Source: Acidimicrobiia bacterium (GTDB lineage: Bacteria > Actinomycetota > Acidimicrobiia > Acidimicrobiales > Aldehydirespiratoraceae). Taken from it: DNA of 17,486 bases. Of the stretch, positions 7,786 to 17,291 are shown piece after piece. The notes below the pieces were generated by a model. The model was not told the origin of the DNA and did not search any database. It worked only from the letters and a program-made list of their open reading frames with translations. The stretch covers positions 1 through 17,486 of the forward strand of contig JAJDZO010000071.1 of assembly GCA_022824605.1 (NCBI GenBank), given 5' to 3'. A program made the position numbers and the translations under genes. Position 1 is the stretch's first letter, and every line of letters starts with the position of its first letter.

Positions 7786-8382
7786 TCAGCGGCGGGAGAT
7801 GTCGGCTACGCCTTGTACGTAGTAGCGCCAGGGAAGGTCCGCTCCGTTCGTGAGGCCGATCCTGGTGGTTGTGGCGGGGTCTGACGGGGGTGGCTGGCCG
7901 TCGTCGACGATGGTTATGGCGCGGTCGAGGGTTACCAGGTTTGCTCCGTCTAGGGTGCCGTCGATGCCGAGGGCACCGGTGAGCTTGGCTGGGCCGCTGC
8001 AAAGGTCACGGTCACGACGGGCTGCCCGGCCCCGAGCGGCGTACATGGCAGGGATGCCCTCCAGCGGTGTGAGTGCTCGCAGCAGGACGGCCGCGGCCAC
8101 GCCGTCGGTCTCGGCCACCACGTTTGCGCACCAGTGCATGCCGTATGTGAAATACACGTACAGATGGCCGGGCGGTCCGAACATGGTGGCGTTGCGTTTG
8201 GTCTGGCCCCGGAAGCCGTGGCTGCCGGGGTCGTCGGCGCCTCCGTAGGCCTCGACTTCGACTATCCGCCCGCAACGGCCATCGGGCGCCACCAGCACCT
8301 TGTTGAGCAGGTCGGGCGCGACTTCGAGCACGCCGCGCTCGTAGAAGGCTCGGGCCAGCGGCCGGGCACCCATTGCGAGCAT
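7786..8382 (-). CDS. mpg: 3-methyladenine DNA glycosylase (AAG/MPG family)
   Basis: Base-excision repair glycosylase that removes alkylated and deaminated purines, 198 residues from the ATG at 8382. The core motif VEVEAYGG holds the catalytic Glu and the intercalating Tyr (about residues 44 and 46; compare human AAG E125 and Y127). It is followed by DDPGSHGFRGQTKRNATMFG, PPGHLYVYFTYGMHWCANVV and, later, CSGPAKLTGALGI, all typical of the family. A GTG precedes the ATG by one codon and a second ATG lies at 8373; none has a Shine-Dalgarno, and homolog style would fit 8373. It lies 52 bp downstream of argH on the same strand and is probably transcribed with it. From memory, mpg and tyrS also lie downstream of the arg cluster in mycobacteria. 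Confidence 0.93.
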   Translation of the reverse strand: MLAMGARPLARAFYERGVLEVAPDLLNKVLVAPDGRCGRIVEVEAYGGADDPGSHGFRGQTKRNATMFGPPGHLYVYFTYGMHWCANVVAETDGVAAAVLLRALTPLEGIPAMYAARGRAARRDRDLCSGPAKLTGALGIDGTLDGANLVTLDRAITIVDDGQPPPSDPATTTRIGLTNGADLPWRYYVQGVADISRR

Positions 8383-8434
8383 CACGGGAGACCGCGGCGG
8401 GCACGGCTAGACATCGCCGCGTTGTTGGCTTGGG

Positions 8435-9820
<1,386 letters not shown>

Positions 9821-9822
9821 GA

Positions 9823-9897
9823 TCAGACTCCCGACCTGAAGAGCGAACTCGCGCCACCGCGAGTCTGCCTAGCTGCGTGCATCGCCAACGTCCTCAT
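9823..9897 (-). CDS. Candidate 24-residue ORF bridging argG and argH
   Basis: This ORF starts 10 nt after the argG stop codon and ends 2 nt before the argH ATG. Its ATG (9897-9895) has AGGGAG (9909-9904) with a 6-nt spacer, a better Shine-Dalgarno than most genes here; the AGGGAG overlaps the argG stop. The peptide begins MRTLAMHAAR and ends LFRSGV. It has four arginines, three of them encoded by AGG, a codon expected to be rare at this GC content. A perfect 7-bp hairpin lies inside it. It could be a leader-type peptide or a translational relay to argH. Out-of-frame GC-rich DNA is often Arg-rich, so it may also be chance. Confidence 0.35.
   Translation of the reverse strand: MRTLAMHAARQTRGGASSLFRSGV
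9847..9864 (-). promoter_or_regulatory. Hairpin in the argG-argH gap
   Basis: ACTCGCG and CGCGAGT form a perfect 7-bp stem around a 4-nt loop. It lies about 27 nt upstream of the argH start, just ahead of its Shine-Dalgarno. There is no T-tract, so it is more likely mRNA structure (stability, processing or attenuation) than a simple terminator. Confidence 0.45.
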
Positions 9898-9907
9898 GAA
9901 TCGCTCC

Positions 9908-11167
<1,260 letters not shown>

Positions 11168-11184
11168 TGCAATCCTCTCTCGTT

Positions 11185-11237
11185 CACACTCTCAGAGCTT
11201 CCACACTCTCAGAGCTTCTCCACTCTCAGAGCCTCTC
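11185..11237 (-). repeat. Three tandem 17-19-bp units between argR and argG
   Basis: On the minus strand GAAGCTCTGAGAGTGTG occurs twice in perfect tandem (11218-11202 and 11201-11185). A third copy, GGCTCTGAGAGTG, lies just before them (about 11233-11221). Each unit contains CTCTGAGAG, an inverted repeat around a central G. AACGAGAG occurs on both sides of the array, and the right-hand copy leads into the argG Shine-Dalgarno. The CUCU halves could pair with the GAGAG halves of a neighbouring unit or with the GAGAGAGG of argG, allowing alternative structures. The array fills most of the intercistronic gap. The function is unknown. Confidence 0.8.
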
Positions 11238-11242
11238 GTTGA

Positions 11243-11710
11243 TCAGCACGACAGTCCGGCAAGATCTCGGAGACGGTCGGCCAGCTCCGAGCCGTGCGTC
11301 CCGTCGGCGGCCACCACTATCAGCGAGTCGTCGCCCGCGACCGTGCCCAGCACCTCGGAAAGGCCGGCGCGGTCGAGCGCGGAGGCCACCACATGGGCCG
11401 AGCCCGGAGGCGTGCGCACCACCGCGAGGTTGCCGGAGGCGCCGACGTCGGCCACCCAGTCTCCCATCACCTTGCGGAGATGCTCCTCGGGCGCGATGCG
11501 ATCAACGGGGTGTTCGGGGATGGCGTACACCGTTCCTCCTCCCGGAACCCGGACCTTCACCGCGCCGAGCCCATCGAGATCGCGCGACACCGTGGCCCGG
11601 GTGGCGCTCACGCCCACCGAGGCCAGAAGATCCACCAGTTGCTGCTGGCTCGACACCGCATGCTCACCGAGCAGCCGAACAATCGCGTGCTGCCGGCTGG
11701 TCTTGCTCAT
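11243..11710 (-). CDS. argR: Arginine repressor ArgR
   Basis: Arginine-dependent transcriptional regulator, 155 residues, normal for the family; it acts as a hexamer. The N-terminal winged helix-turn-helix includes SSQQQLVDLLASVGVSATRATVSRDL, with the Ser-Arg pair of the recognition helix at 42-43. The C-terminal domain contains EVLGTVAGDDSLIVV, where Asp127-Asp128 correspond to the arginine-binding pair. The ATG at 11710 lies 7 nt after the argF stop; the only ribosome-binding sequence is weak and lies inside the argF end, so coupling to argF is likely. Its position inside the operon it should control fits autoregulation. The best operator candidate is upstream of argC. Confidence 0.95.
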   Translation of the reverse strand: MSKTSRQHAIVRLLGEHAVSSQQQLVDLLASVGVSATRATVSRDLDGLGAVKVRVPGGGTVYAIPEHPVDRIAPEEHLRKVMGDWVADVGASGNLAVVRTPPGSAHVVASALDRAGLSEVLGTVAGDDSLIVVAADGTHGSELADRLRDLAGLSC

Positions 11711-11717
11711 GGTGCGA

Positions 11718-12611
11718 TCACCCGGCCTGTTCCATCAGCCACAGCAGCAGACCTCGAGCCGCGTGCATCCGGTTGGTCGCTTGCAGCCACACCCGGCTGC
11801 GAGGACCGTCGATCACTTTCGCCTCGACCTCCTCGCCCCGGTGGGCAGGCAGACAGTGCATGAACACCGCGCCCGCAGAAGCGTGGGCCATCAGACGCCT
11901 GTTCACCGTGAAGCCGGCGAAGTCCTGGCGCCGCTGGTCGGCCTCGTCCTCCTGGCCCATCGAGGTCCACACGTCGGTGTAGACCACGTCGGCGCCCCGC
12001 ACGGCCTTCTCGGGATTCGAAACCTGGACCGGCTCGCAGCCGCGGCGTCGCATCCGCCGCAGCACCGACTCGCTCAAGGTGTAACCCTCGGGGCTGGCGA
12101 TCCGCACAGCCATTCCCGACATACCGGCCGCATAGGCCAGCGAGCGGGCCACATTGTTGGCGTCGCCCACGTAGGCGAGGGTGAGACCCTCCAGAGCGCC
12201 GAGGGCGTCGCGGATCGTCAACAGGTCGGCGAGCGCCTGGGTGGGATGGGCCTCATCGCTCAACAGATTGACGATCGGGACCTCGCTCACCTCCGCCATC
12301 CGTTCCAGGGTGCTGTGGGCGAACACCCTCGCGCCGATCACCGCGTTGTAGCACGCCAACGTGCGGGTCACGTCTTCGACGCTCTCGCGCTGATCCAGGC
12401 CGACCTCCGCGGCACCGATGTACACCGGATGACCGCCCAGCTGCACCACAGCCATCTCGGCCGCGCTGCGGGTGCGGGCCGAGGGCTTCTCGAAGAGCAA
12501 TGCCGCGCCCGTGCCCGCCAGCGCCTGCGGTGGGTTCGGGTCGCCGGCCAGGTTCAGGATCCGGGCGAACTCGCTCGGCTTCAGGTCTTCGACTTCTAGG
12601 AAGTGACGCAT
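11718..12611 (-). CDS. argF: Ornithine carbamoyltransferase
   Basis: Transfers the carbamoyl group from carbamoyl phosphate to ornithine to give citrulline. The 297-residue protein is slightly short but complete. The carbamoyl-phosphate loop reads FEKPSARTR (40-48) in place of the more common STRTR form. HPTQALADLLT (122-132), the ornithine-binding DVWTSMGQE (213-221) and HCLPAHRGEEV (252-262) are intact, and they distinguish it from aspartate carbamoyltransferase. The ATG at 12611 has a strong GAAGGAG 5 nt upstream. The gap from argD is 48 bp. Confidence 0.96.
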   Translation of the reverse strand: MRHFLEVEDLKPSEFARILNLAGDPNPPQALAGTGAALLFEKPSARTRSAAEMAVVQLGGHPVYIGAAEVGLDQRESVEDVTRTLACYNAVIGARVFAHSTLERMAEVSEVPIVNLLSDEAHPTQALADLLTIRDALGALEGLTLAYVGDANNVARSLAYAAGMSGMAVRIASPEGYTLSESVLRRMRRRGCEPVQVSNPEKAVRGADVVYTDVWTSMGQEDEADQRRQDFAGFTVNRRLMAHASAGAVFMHCLPAHRGEEVEAKVIDGPRSRVWLQATNRMHAARGLLLWLMEQAG

Positions 12612-12659
12612 GTGAACTCCTTCATCGAGTGGGAACCATTGTCGCGAACGCGTCGCGCC

Positions 12660-13844
12660 TCAGTCGTGCTCCAGGACGCCCGCCAGGATGGAGCACCCTT
12701 CGGTGAGCTGTTCCTCGGAGACCACGAACGGCGGCGCCAGCCGCAACGCCGTCGGAGTCACTCCGTTCACCACGAGCCCCTGTTCCAGGCACGCTGCGGC
12801 GATGGCGGCCGCGCTGCGCCCGGCCCTGGCCTCGTCGGACAGCTCGACGGCGAGCAGCAGACCCCGGCCCCGCACGCTGCCGACCCCGTCGATCTGCAGC
12901 AGCCGGTCGGTCAAGAACGCGCCGAGACGGGCGGCGGTCGCGGGGGCGTCGATGGCCTGCATCTCGGTGAGCACCGCCCGCGCCGCGGCCAACGCCAGTG
13001 GCTGGCCGGCGAAGGTCGAGCCGTGATCGCCGGGAGCGAAGGCGGCAGCCACCTCGGGCCGGGCCCAGACCGCTCCGACAGGCACACCGTTGCCGAGTGC
13101 CTTGGCCATCGTCACGATGTCGGGCTGGACTTCGGCGTGCTGGAATCCGAACCACGCTCCGGTACGGCCAAGACCGGTCTGGATCTCATCCATCAACAGC
13201 AGCAGGCCCCGCTCGTCGCACAGCTGCCGCACAGCCTGCAGGTACTCGTCGGAGGCGGGCACCACTCCCCCCTCGCCCTGCACCGACTCGAGCAGCACCG
13301 CGCCGACGGACGGGTCGAGCGCAGCCACGAGCGCGTCGATGTCATCGAAGGGCACATGTCGGAAGCCTTCGGGCATCGGCTGGAACGGCTCGTGTTTGGA
13401 GGGCTGCCCCGTCGCCGCCAGCGCGGCCAGCGTGCGGCCATGGAACGACCCGTAGGCGCTCACCACGCCGTGACGGCCCCGACCCTGATGCTTGCGGGCA
13501 AGCTTTAGGGCGGCCTCGACCGCCTCCGCGCCGGAGTTCTGGAACAGGATCCGGCCGGGTTCGGCGTCGCCGCCCGGGCCGGACCGGATCAGCCGGTCGA
13601 GCGTCTCCACCACCTCGGCCGTCAACTCGTTGGCGAAGAGGTTCGACGTGTGGATGAGCGTTTCTGCCTGGGCCGCGACCGCGTCAGTCACCGCCGGATG
13701 GGCATGGCCCAGCCCGGTCACTGCCAACCCGCACAGGAAGTCGAGACAGCGGCGACCGCGGTCGTCCCACAGCTCGGCGCCGGAACCCCGAACGAAGGTC
13801 GCCGGCGGGGTGCCGTAGTTGTTCATCAAGGCGGCGCTGCTCAC
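12660..13844 (-). CDS. argD: Acetylornithine aminotransferase
   Basis: PLP-dependent class III aminotransferase that makes N-acetylornithine from the semialdehyde and glutamate; 394 residues, normal length. Visible are FQNSGAEAVEAALKLARK (101-118), SFHGRT (133-138), the cofactor-binding LMDEIQTGLGRTG (217-229) and the Schiff-base lysine K248 in TMAKALGNG. HGSTFAGQPLA (274-284) matches the usual HGSTFGGNPLA. The start is GTG 13844, overlapping the argB stop by GTGA and preceded by GGAGG inside the argB end. An ATG six codons downstream (MNNYG) is possible but has no such signal. The frame stays open upstream through argB; that extension is not coding. Confidence 0.96.
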   Translation of the reverse strand: MSSAALMNNYGTPPATFVRGSGAELWDDRGRRCLDFLCGLAVTGLGHAHPAVTDAVAAQAETLIHTSNLFANELTAEVVETLDRLIRSGPGGDAEPGRILFQNSGAEAVEAALKLARKHQGRGRHGVVSAYGSFHGRTLAALAATGQPSKHEPFQPMPEGFRHVPFDDIDALVAALDPSVGAVLLESVQGEGGVVPASDEYLQAVRQLCDERGLLLLMDEIQTGLGRTGAWFGFQHAEVQPDIVTMAKALGNGVPVGAVWARPEVAAAFAPGDHGSTFAGQPLALAAARAVLTEMQAIDAPATAARLGAFLTDRLLQIDGVGSVRGRGLLLAVELSDEARAGRSAAAIAAACLEQGLVVNGVTPTALRLAPPFVVSEEQLTEGCSILAGVLEHD

Positions 13845-14803
13845 GGCTGGCCCTCCCCTGTCTGGCCCGATCCGTCGTCGGGACTCGATCCGTCGCCGAG
13901 TTCTCTCGCATCGGTGATCATTGTGCCTATCCCGGCGTCGGTGAACAGTTCGAGCAGCACGGCGTGGCGGATCCGACCGTCGAGCATATGAGCGGACCCT
14001 GCCCCTTGACGGACCGCGTCCACGCAGGCTCTCGCCTTGGGGATCATCCCTCCCTGGATGGCGCCGGATGCGACCATGGCCTCGACCTCGGCGACGGAGG
14101 CGCCGCTCACCAGCGACGATGGGTCTGAGGGGTCGGCGAGCAGACCGGGCACATCGGTGAGGTACATGACCTTGGCCGCCCCGAGCGCCCCGGCGATAGC
14201 CGCAGCCATGGTGTCGGCGTTGATGTTGTACGCCTGGCCGGAGGGGTCGGCGCCGATCGAGGAGACCACCGGGATGATCTGCTCGGCCGTGAGCCGCTCG
14301 ATGATCCTGGGATTGACGGCGGCGACATCGCCCACGAACCCGAGTGCGGGATCCCGGCACACGGCGGTGACGAGGCGGCCGTCCTCGCCGGACAGCCCCA
14401 GGGCCGCTCCCCCGACGGAGTTGATAGCGCCGACGATGCCCCGACCGACCTTGCCGACAAGCACCATCCGGGCCACATCGAGCGTGTCGGCGTCGGTGAC
14501 CCGCAAGCCTTCATGGAACACGCTCTGCTTGCCCCTGAGCGCTAGCTGCTCGCCGATCTGGGGGCCGCCGCCGTGGACCACCACCGGATGCAGCCCGACG
14601 GCACGCACCAGCACCACATCCTGGGCGAACGATGCGGCCAAATCGGGGTCGACCATGGCGTGGCCGCCGTACTTGATGACCACGAACGCGCCACGGAAAT
14701 GCCGGATGTACGGCAACGCCTCGACCAGGGCTCGGGCCCTGCGCTCGGGCTCGAAGCCGTGCATGCCCTCGCTCGGATCCGGCGCGTGGGTCGAGTCGCT
14801 CAT
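13841..14803 (-). CDS. argB: N-acetylglutamate kinase
   Basis: Phosphorylates N-acetylglutamate, the usual feedback-controlled step of the acetyl-cycle pathway; 320 residues. Motifs are IKYGGHAM with Lys44 (43-50), VHGGGPQIG (76-84), NINADTMAAAIA (193-204) and GGMIPK (251-256). The N-terminal extension (about residues 15-38, ERRARALVEALPYIRHFRG) and the C-terminal segment HMLDGRIRHAVLLELFTDAGIGTMI (272-296) match arginine-inhibited hexameric NAG kinases, so allosteric inhibition by arginine is inferred. The last 20 residues are a polar Gly/Ser/Asp tail. The ATG at 14803 overlaps the stop of the 31-codon mini-gene as ATGA, with no strong Shine-Dalgarno, so argB may depend on coupled translation. 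Confidence 0.97.
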   Translation of the reverse strand: MSDSTHAPDPSEGMHGFEPERRARALVEALPYIRHFRGAFVVIKYGGHAMVDPDLAASFAQDVVLVRAVGLHPVVVHGGGPQIGEQLALRGKQSVFHEGLRVTDADTLDVARMVLVGKVGRGIVGAINSVGGAALGLSGEDGRLVTAVCRDPALGFVGDVAAVNPRIIERLTAEQIIPVVSSIGADPSGQAYNINADTMAAAIAGALGAAKVMYLTDVPGLLADPSDPSSLVSGASVAEVEAMVASGAIQGGMIPKARACVDAVRQGAGSAHMLDGRIRHAVLLELFTDAGIGTMITDARELGDGSSPDDGSGQTGEGQP

Positions 14804-14895
14804 GTGAGATCCCCTGCCTTCATGTCCGGTGTCGCGTTCATGTCCTGTCCCGAGTTCGCGTCCGGTGTCGCGTTCATTTCGGGTCCTGCGTTCAT
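14800..14895 (-). CDS. 31-residue repeat-encoded mini-gene linking argJ and argB
   Basis: This ORF exactly fills the argJ-argB gap. Its ATG (14895-14893) overlaps the argJ TGA as ATGA, and its TGA (14802-14800) overlaps the argB ATG, again as ATGA. It is built from 18-bp DNA repeats, so the peptide is a chain of hexapeptides: MNAGPE, MNATPD, ANSGQD, MNATPD, then MKAGDLT. It contains no arginine, lysine only at 26, and no hydrophobic segment. I recognise no family. It may act as a translational relay that keeps argB translation tied to argJ, may make a real small peptide, or may be the by-product of repeat expansion at an ancestral ATGA junction. The retained frame through all units and both overlaps argue that translation across it is maintained. 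Confidence 0.5.
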   Translation of the reverse strand: MNAGPEMNATPDANSGQDMNATPDMKAGDLT

Positions 14896-14908
14896 GTCCG
14901 GTACCCGG
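14819..14908 (-). repeat. Five tandem 18-bp units at the argJ-argB junction
   Basis: Five contiguous units lie at 14819-14836, 14837-14854, 14855-14872, 14873-14890 and 14891-14908. On the plus strand the best form is TTCATGTCCGGTGTCGCG. Units differ from it by substitutions only, with no length change. The minus-strand unit contains GGACATGAA, the same sequence that forms the argJ stop/start overlap, and the last unit includes the three final argJ codons before the stop. Because 18 is a multiple of three, unit gain or loss would not break the reading frame across the gap. Confidence 0.92.
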
Positions 14909-16121
14909 CGTTGATGTCGATGTAGCCGTGGGTTAGGTCACAGGTCCAGATCGTGGCCTGGCCTCCGCCCACGCCCACATCCACCTGAAGTTCGATGTTG
15001 TCGCCCTGCAGGTGCTCGGTGGCCCTCTCCTCGCTGTATCCGGGGTGGGGAACGCCGTTGGCGGCGCACTGCTCGTCGCCGATCCAGATGGCGAGGCGGT
15101 CCCGGTCGGCGCGCTGACCGGCCTTGCCCACCGCGGCCACGATACGACCCCAGTTGGCATCGGAGGCAGCCAGCGCCGTCTTCACCAGCGGGGAGTCGGC
15201 CACCGCCCGGGCGATGGTCTGCGCCGCGTGGTCGTCGGCTGCGCCGGTGACGGTGACAGCCACGAACTTGGTGGCCCCCTCGCCGTCGCGCACTATCTGG
15301 TGGGCCAGGTCCAGGGTGACCGCATCAAGGGCCTCCCGGAAGGCATCGGTGTGGGTGTCGGCATCGTGGCCCGAAGTGCCCGTGGCGGCCAGGATCACGG
15401 TGTCGCTGGTGGAGGTGTCGGAGTCGACGGTGATGCGGTTGAAGCTCCGATGCACCGAGCCGGCCAGAAACTCCTGCGCGGTGGCGGAGTCGAGGGCGAG
15501 ATCGGTGAACACGAACGCCAGCATGGTGGCCATGTCGGGGGCGATCATCCCGCTGCCCTTGGCGATGCCGGCCACATGGGCGTTGGTGCCGGCCACGGGC
15601 GCGGCCGCGGCTTTGGGGAACGTGTCGGTGGTGCCGATGGCGGCTGCGGCACGCTTCCACGACTCCTGGTCTGCGTCGCAGAGACCAGCCACGAGGGCCG
15701 GCAGCGCGGCGTCGATGCGCTCGACGGGCAGATCCTCGCCGATCACGCCGGTCGAGGCGACCAGCACCTCGTGAGCCTCGGCGCCCAGAACTGCGGCCAC
15801 TGATGCGGCGGTGTGCTCGGCGACGCGGTAGCCGGCCGCGCCGGTGAAGGCGTTGGCGTTGCCCGAGTTGACGATCACCGCCCGACCCGTGCCTGCGCCC
15901 GCCGCCAGCGCGTGCTTGCACCAGTCCACCGGTGCGGCGGTACACAGCGACCGGGTGAAGGCGCCGGCCACCGTGGTGCCAGGGGGCAGTTCGGCCAGCA
16001 TCACGTCGTCGCGGCCCTCATAACGGATCCCCGCGGCCGCGGTGGCCAGGCGCAAACCCTTGACCGCGGGCATCGCAGGGAAGGCCGCCGGGGCGAGCGG
16101 CGAGACCGCGATCTCAGTCAC
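14892..16121 (-). CDS. argJ: Glutamate N-acetyltransferase / ornithine acetyltransferase
   Basis: Transfers acetyl from N-acetylornithine to glutamate, producing ornithine and recycling the acetyl group; bifunctional forms also use acetyl-CoA. The proenzyme cleaves itself before the Thr in KGSGMIAPDMATMLAF; with the start used here the nucleophile is Thr199. NSGNANA (85-91), STGVIGE (123-129), GTTDTFPK and the C-terminal DLTHGYIDINAGYRT are conserved. I prefer the GTG at 16121 (409 residues) because GGGGTGG lies 5 nt upstream. GTGs at 16130 and 16148 are in frame, and 16148 would give 418 residues without a ribosome-binding site. No argA or argE is in the window, so whether this copy is bifunctional cannot be told. 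The stop overlaps the mini-gene start. Confidence 0.95.
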   Translation of the reverse strand: MTEIAVSPLAPAAFPAMPAVKGLRLATAAAGIRYEGRDDVMLAELPPGTTVAGAFTRSLCTAAPVDWCKHALAAGAGTGRAVIVNSGNANAFTGAAGYRVAEHTAASVAAVLGAEAHEVLVASTGVIGEDLPVERIDAALPALVAGLCDADQESWKRAAAAIGTTDTFPKAAAAPVAGTNAHVAGIAKGSGMIAPDMATMLAFVFTDLALDSATAQEFLAGSVHRSFNRITVDSDTSTSDTVILAATGTSGHDADTHTDAFREALDAVTLDLAHQIVRDGEGATKFVAVTVTGAADDHAAQTIARAVADSPLVKTALAASDANWGRIVAAVGKAGQRADRDRLAIWIGDEQCAANGVPHPGYSEERATEHLQGDNIELQVDVGVGGGQATIWTCDLTHGYIDINAGYRT

Positions 16122-16187
16122 GGCAGCCACCCCACGGCAGTCGAACACGGCCCCGGAACGAGGGCACGAGCACGCGCATCTCAGCCA

Positions 16188-17222
16188 CTAGGGGTACATC
16201 CCTACCGAGGCCAGCCCGGCGGTCTCTTCGATTCCGAGCGCAAGGTTGGCGCATTGCACGGCCTGGCCCGACGCTCCCTTGACCAGGTTGTCGAGCGCGG
16301 CGATAGCCACCACCCATCCGGTGCGGTCATCGGCCCTGGCGGTGATGTGGACGCTGTTGGAGCCGAGCGTGGTCTTGGTGGACGGCGACCGCTCGCTCAC
16401 CACCACGAAGGGCTCCTCGCTGTAGGCGTCACGCAGTATGTCCAGGACCTGTTCGGTGGTGACGGCGCCGGCGGGCCTGGCGTAGCAGGTGGCGAGGATG
16501 CCCCGGTTCATCGGCGCCAGATGGGGCGTGAACAGCGCCTGCACATCGGTGCCGGAGTGGCGGGACACCGCCATCTCGATCTCGGGCGTGTGCCGGTGGG
16601 TTAGCAGGCCGTAGGCGGTGAAGTCCTCGTCCACCGCGCAGAACGTGGTGTTCGGTTTCGGCGGCCGGCCGGCGCCCGACACTCCGCTGGCCGCGTCGAC
16701 GATGATCCCGGTCGGCTCCACCGCGCCCGCCGCGACCAGCGGGGCCAGCGCCAGCGTGGCCGTGGTCACGTAGCAACCCGGCGCGGCCACCAGCTCGGCG
16801 TGGAGGATGTCGTCGCGGAACAGCTCCGGAAGGCCGTACACGAACTCGGCAAGCAGCTCGGGTGCCTTGTGCTCGTCGCCGTACCAGGCCGGGTAGAGAC
16901 CGGGGTCGTCCAGCCTGAAGTCGGCTGCGAGGTCGACGATGTGATCCACCTCCGGGCGCAACTCCGGCACCACCGTCTGTGAAGCGCCGTGGGGAAGTGC
17001 ACAGAATGCCAGGTCGCAGCCGGCGGCAACCCCCGGCTCATACGGCACGAACCGGGTCTCGCCGTAGGCGGGGGCCAGGCTCGGGTACAACTCGGCCACC
17101 GGCCTCCCGGCCATAGAGTCGCCGGTGGCTGCGACCACCTCGAGGTCGGGATGCGCCGCGCAGATCCGCAGCAGTTCGGCGCCGGTAAACCCCGACGCGC
17201 CGATCACTGCCACCTTGTGCAT
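16188..17222 (-). CDS. argC: N-acetyl-gamma-glutamyl-phosphate reductase
   Basis: NADPH-dependent reduction of N-acetylglutamyl phosphate to the semialdehyde; 344 residues, normal length and first gene of the operon. The Rossmann loop is GASGFTG (8-14), the catalytic cysteine is C150 in AAPGCYVTT, and the catalytic His is in HRHTPEIE (about 211). The C-terminal KGASGQAVQCANL is typical. The ATG at 17222 has no Shine-Dalgarno. A well-formed promoter places the predicted transcription start at or beside the ATG, so the message is probably leaderless. The gap to pheT is 69 bp. Confidence 0.97.
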   Translation of the reverse strand: MHKVAVIGASGFTGAELLRICAAHPDLEVVAATGDSMAGRPVAELYPSLAPAYGETRFVPYEPGVAAGCDLAFCALPHGASQTVVPELRPEVDHIVDLAADFRLDDPGLYPAWYGDEHKAPELLAEFVYGLPELFRDDILHAELVAAPGCYVTTATLALAPLVAAGAVEPTGIIVDAASGVSGAGRPPKPNTTFCAVDEDFTAYGLLTHRHTPEIEMAVSRHSGTDVQALFTPHLAPMNRGILATCYARPAGAVTTEQVLDILRDAYSEEPFVVVSERSPSTKTTLGSNSVHITARADDRTGWVVAIAALDNLVKGASGQAVQCANLALGIEETAGLASVGMYP

Positions 17223-17228
17223 GACGTA

Positions 17229-17257
17229 AGGCTAGCGGCCAGCCGCAGCTGTTGCAA
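17229..17257 (-). promoter_or_regulatory. Promoter of the arg operon, probably leaderless
   Basis: On the minus strand TTGCAA (17257-17252) is followed after exactly 17 bp by TAGCCT (17234-17229), matching the TANNNT -10 form. Six bases separate the -10 box from the argC ATG, the spacing expected when transcription begins at the start codon. There is no Shine-Dalgarno for argC, which agrees with leaderless translation. I see no comparable promoter in the other gaps of the cluster. Confidence 0.6.
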
Positions 17258-17260
17258 CTA

Positions 17261-17278
17261 TGTTCATTTTTCAGAACA
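17261..17278. promoter_or_regulatory. Candidate ArgR operator upstream of argC
   Basis: TGTTC and GAACA form an inverted repeat with an 8-bp A/T-rich centre, in an AT-rich patch that stands out in this GC-rich window. On the minus strand the core reads TTCTGAAAAATGAACA, loosely like the TGAAT-type half-sites of ARG boxes. It lies 3 bp upstream of the -35 box. Assignment to ArgR is inferred from position and dyad symmetry, not from a strong consensus match. Confidence 0.35.
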
Positions 17279-17291
17279 GTATTTCAGAGGC

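Noticed and set aside
11185..11237. CRISPR-like array in the argR-argG gap
   Set aside because: The units are directly tandem, without the unique spacers a CRISPR array needs.
13845..14360. Upstream extension of the argD frame (to 14360)
   Set aside because: The extension lies within argB, is Arg-rich, and the GTG at 13844 with GGAGG upstream explains the argD start.
14819..14908. CRISPR or transposon-end interpretation of the 18-bp repeats
   Set aside because: No spacers, no inverted ends, no transposase; the units keep a reading frame through the gap.
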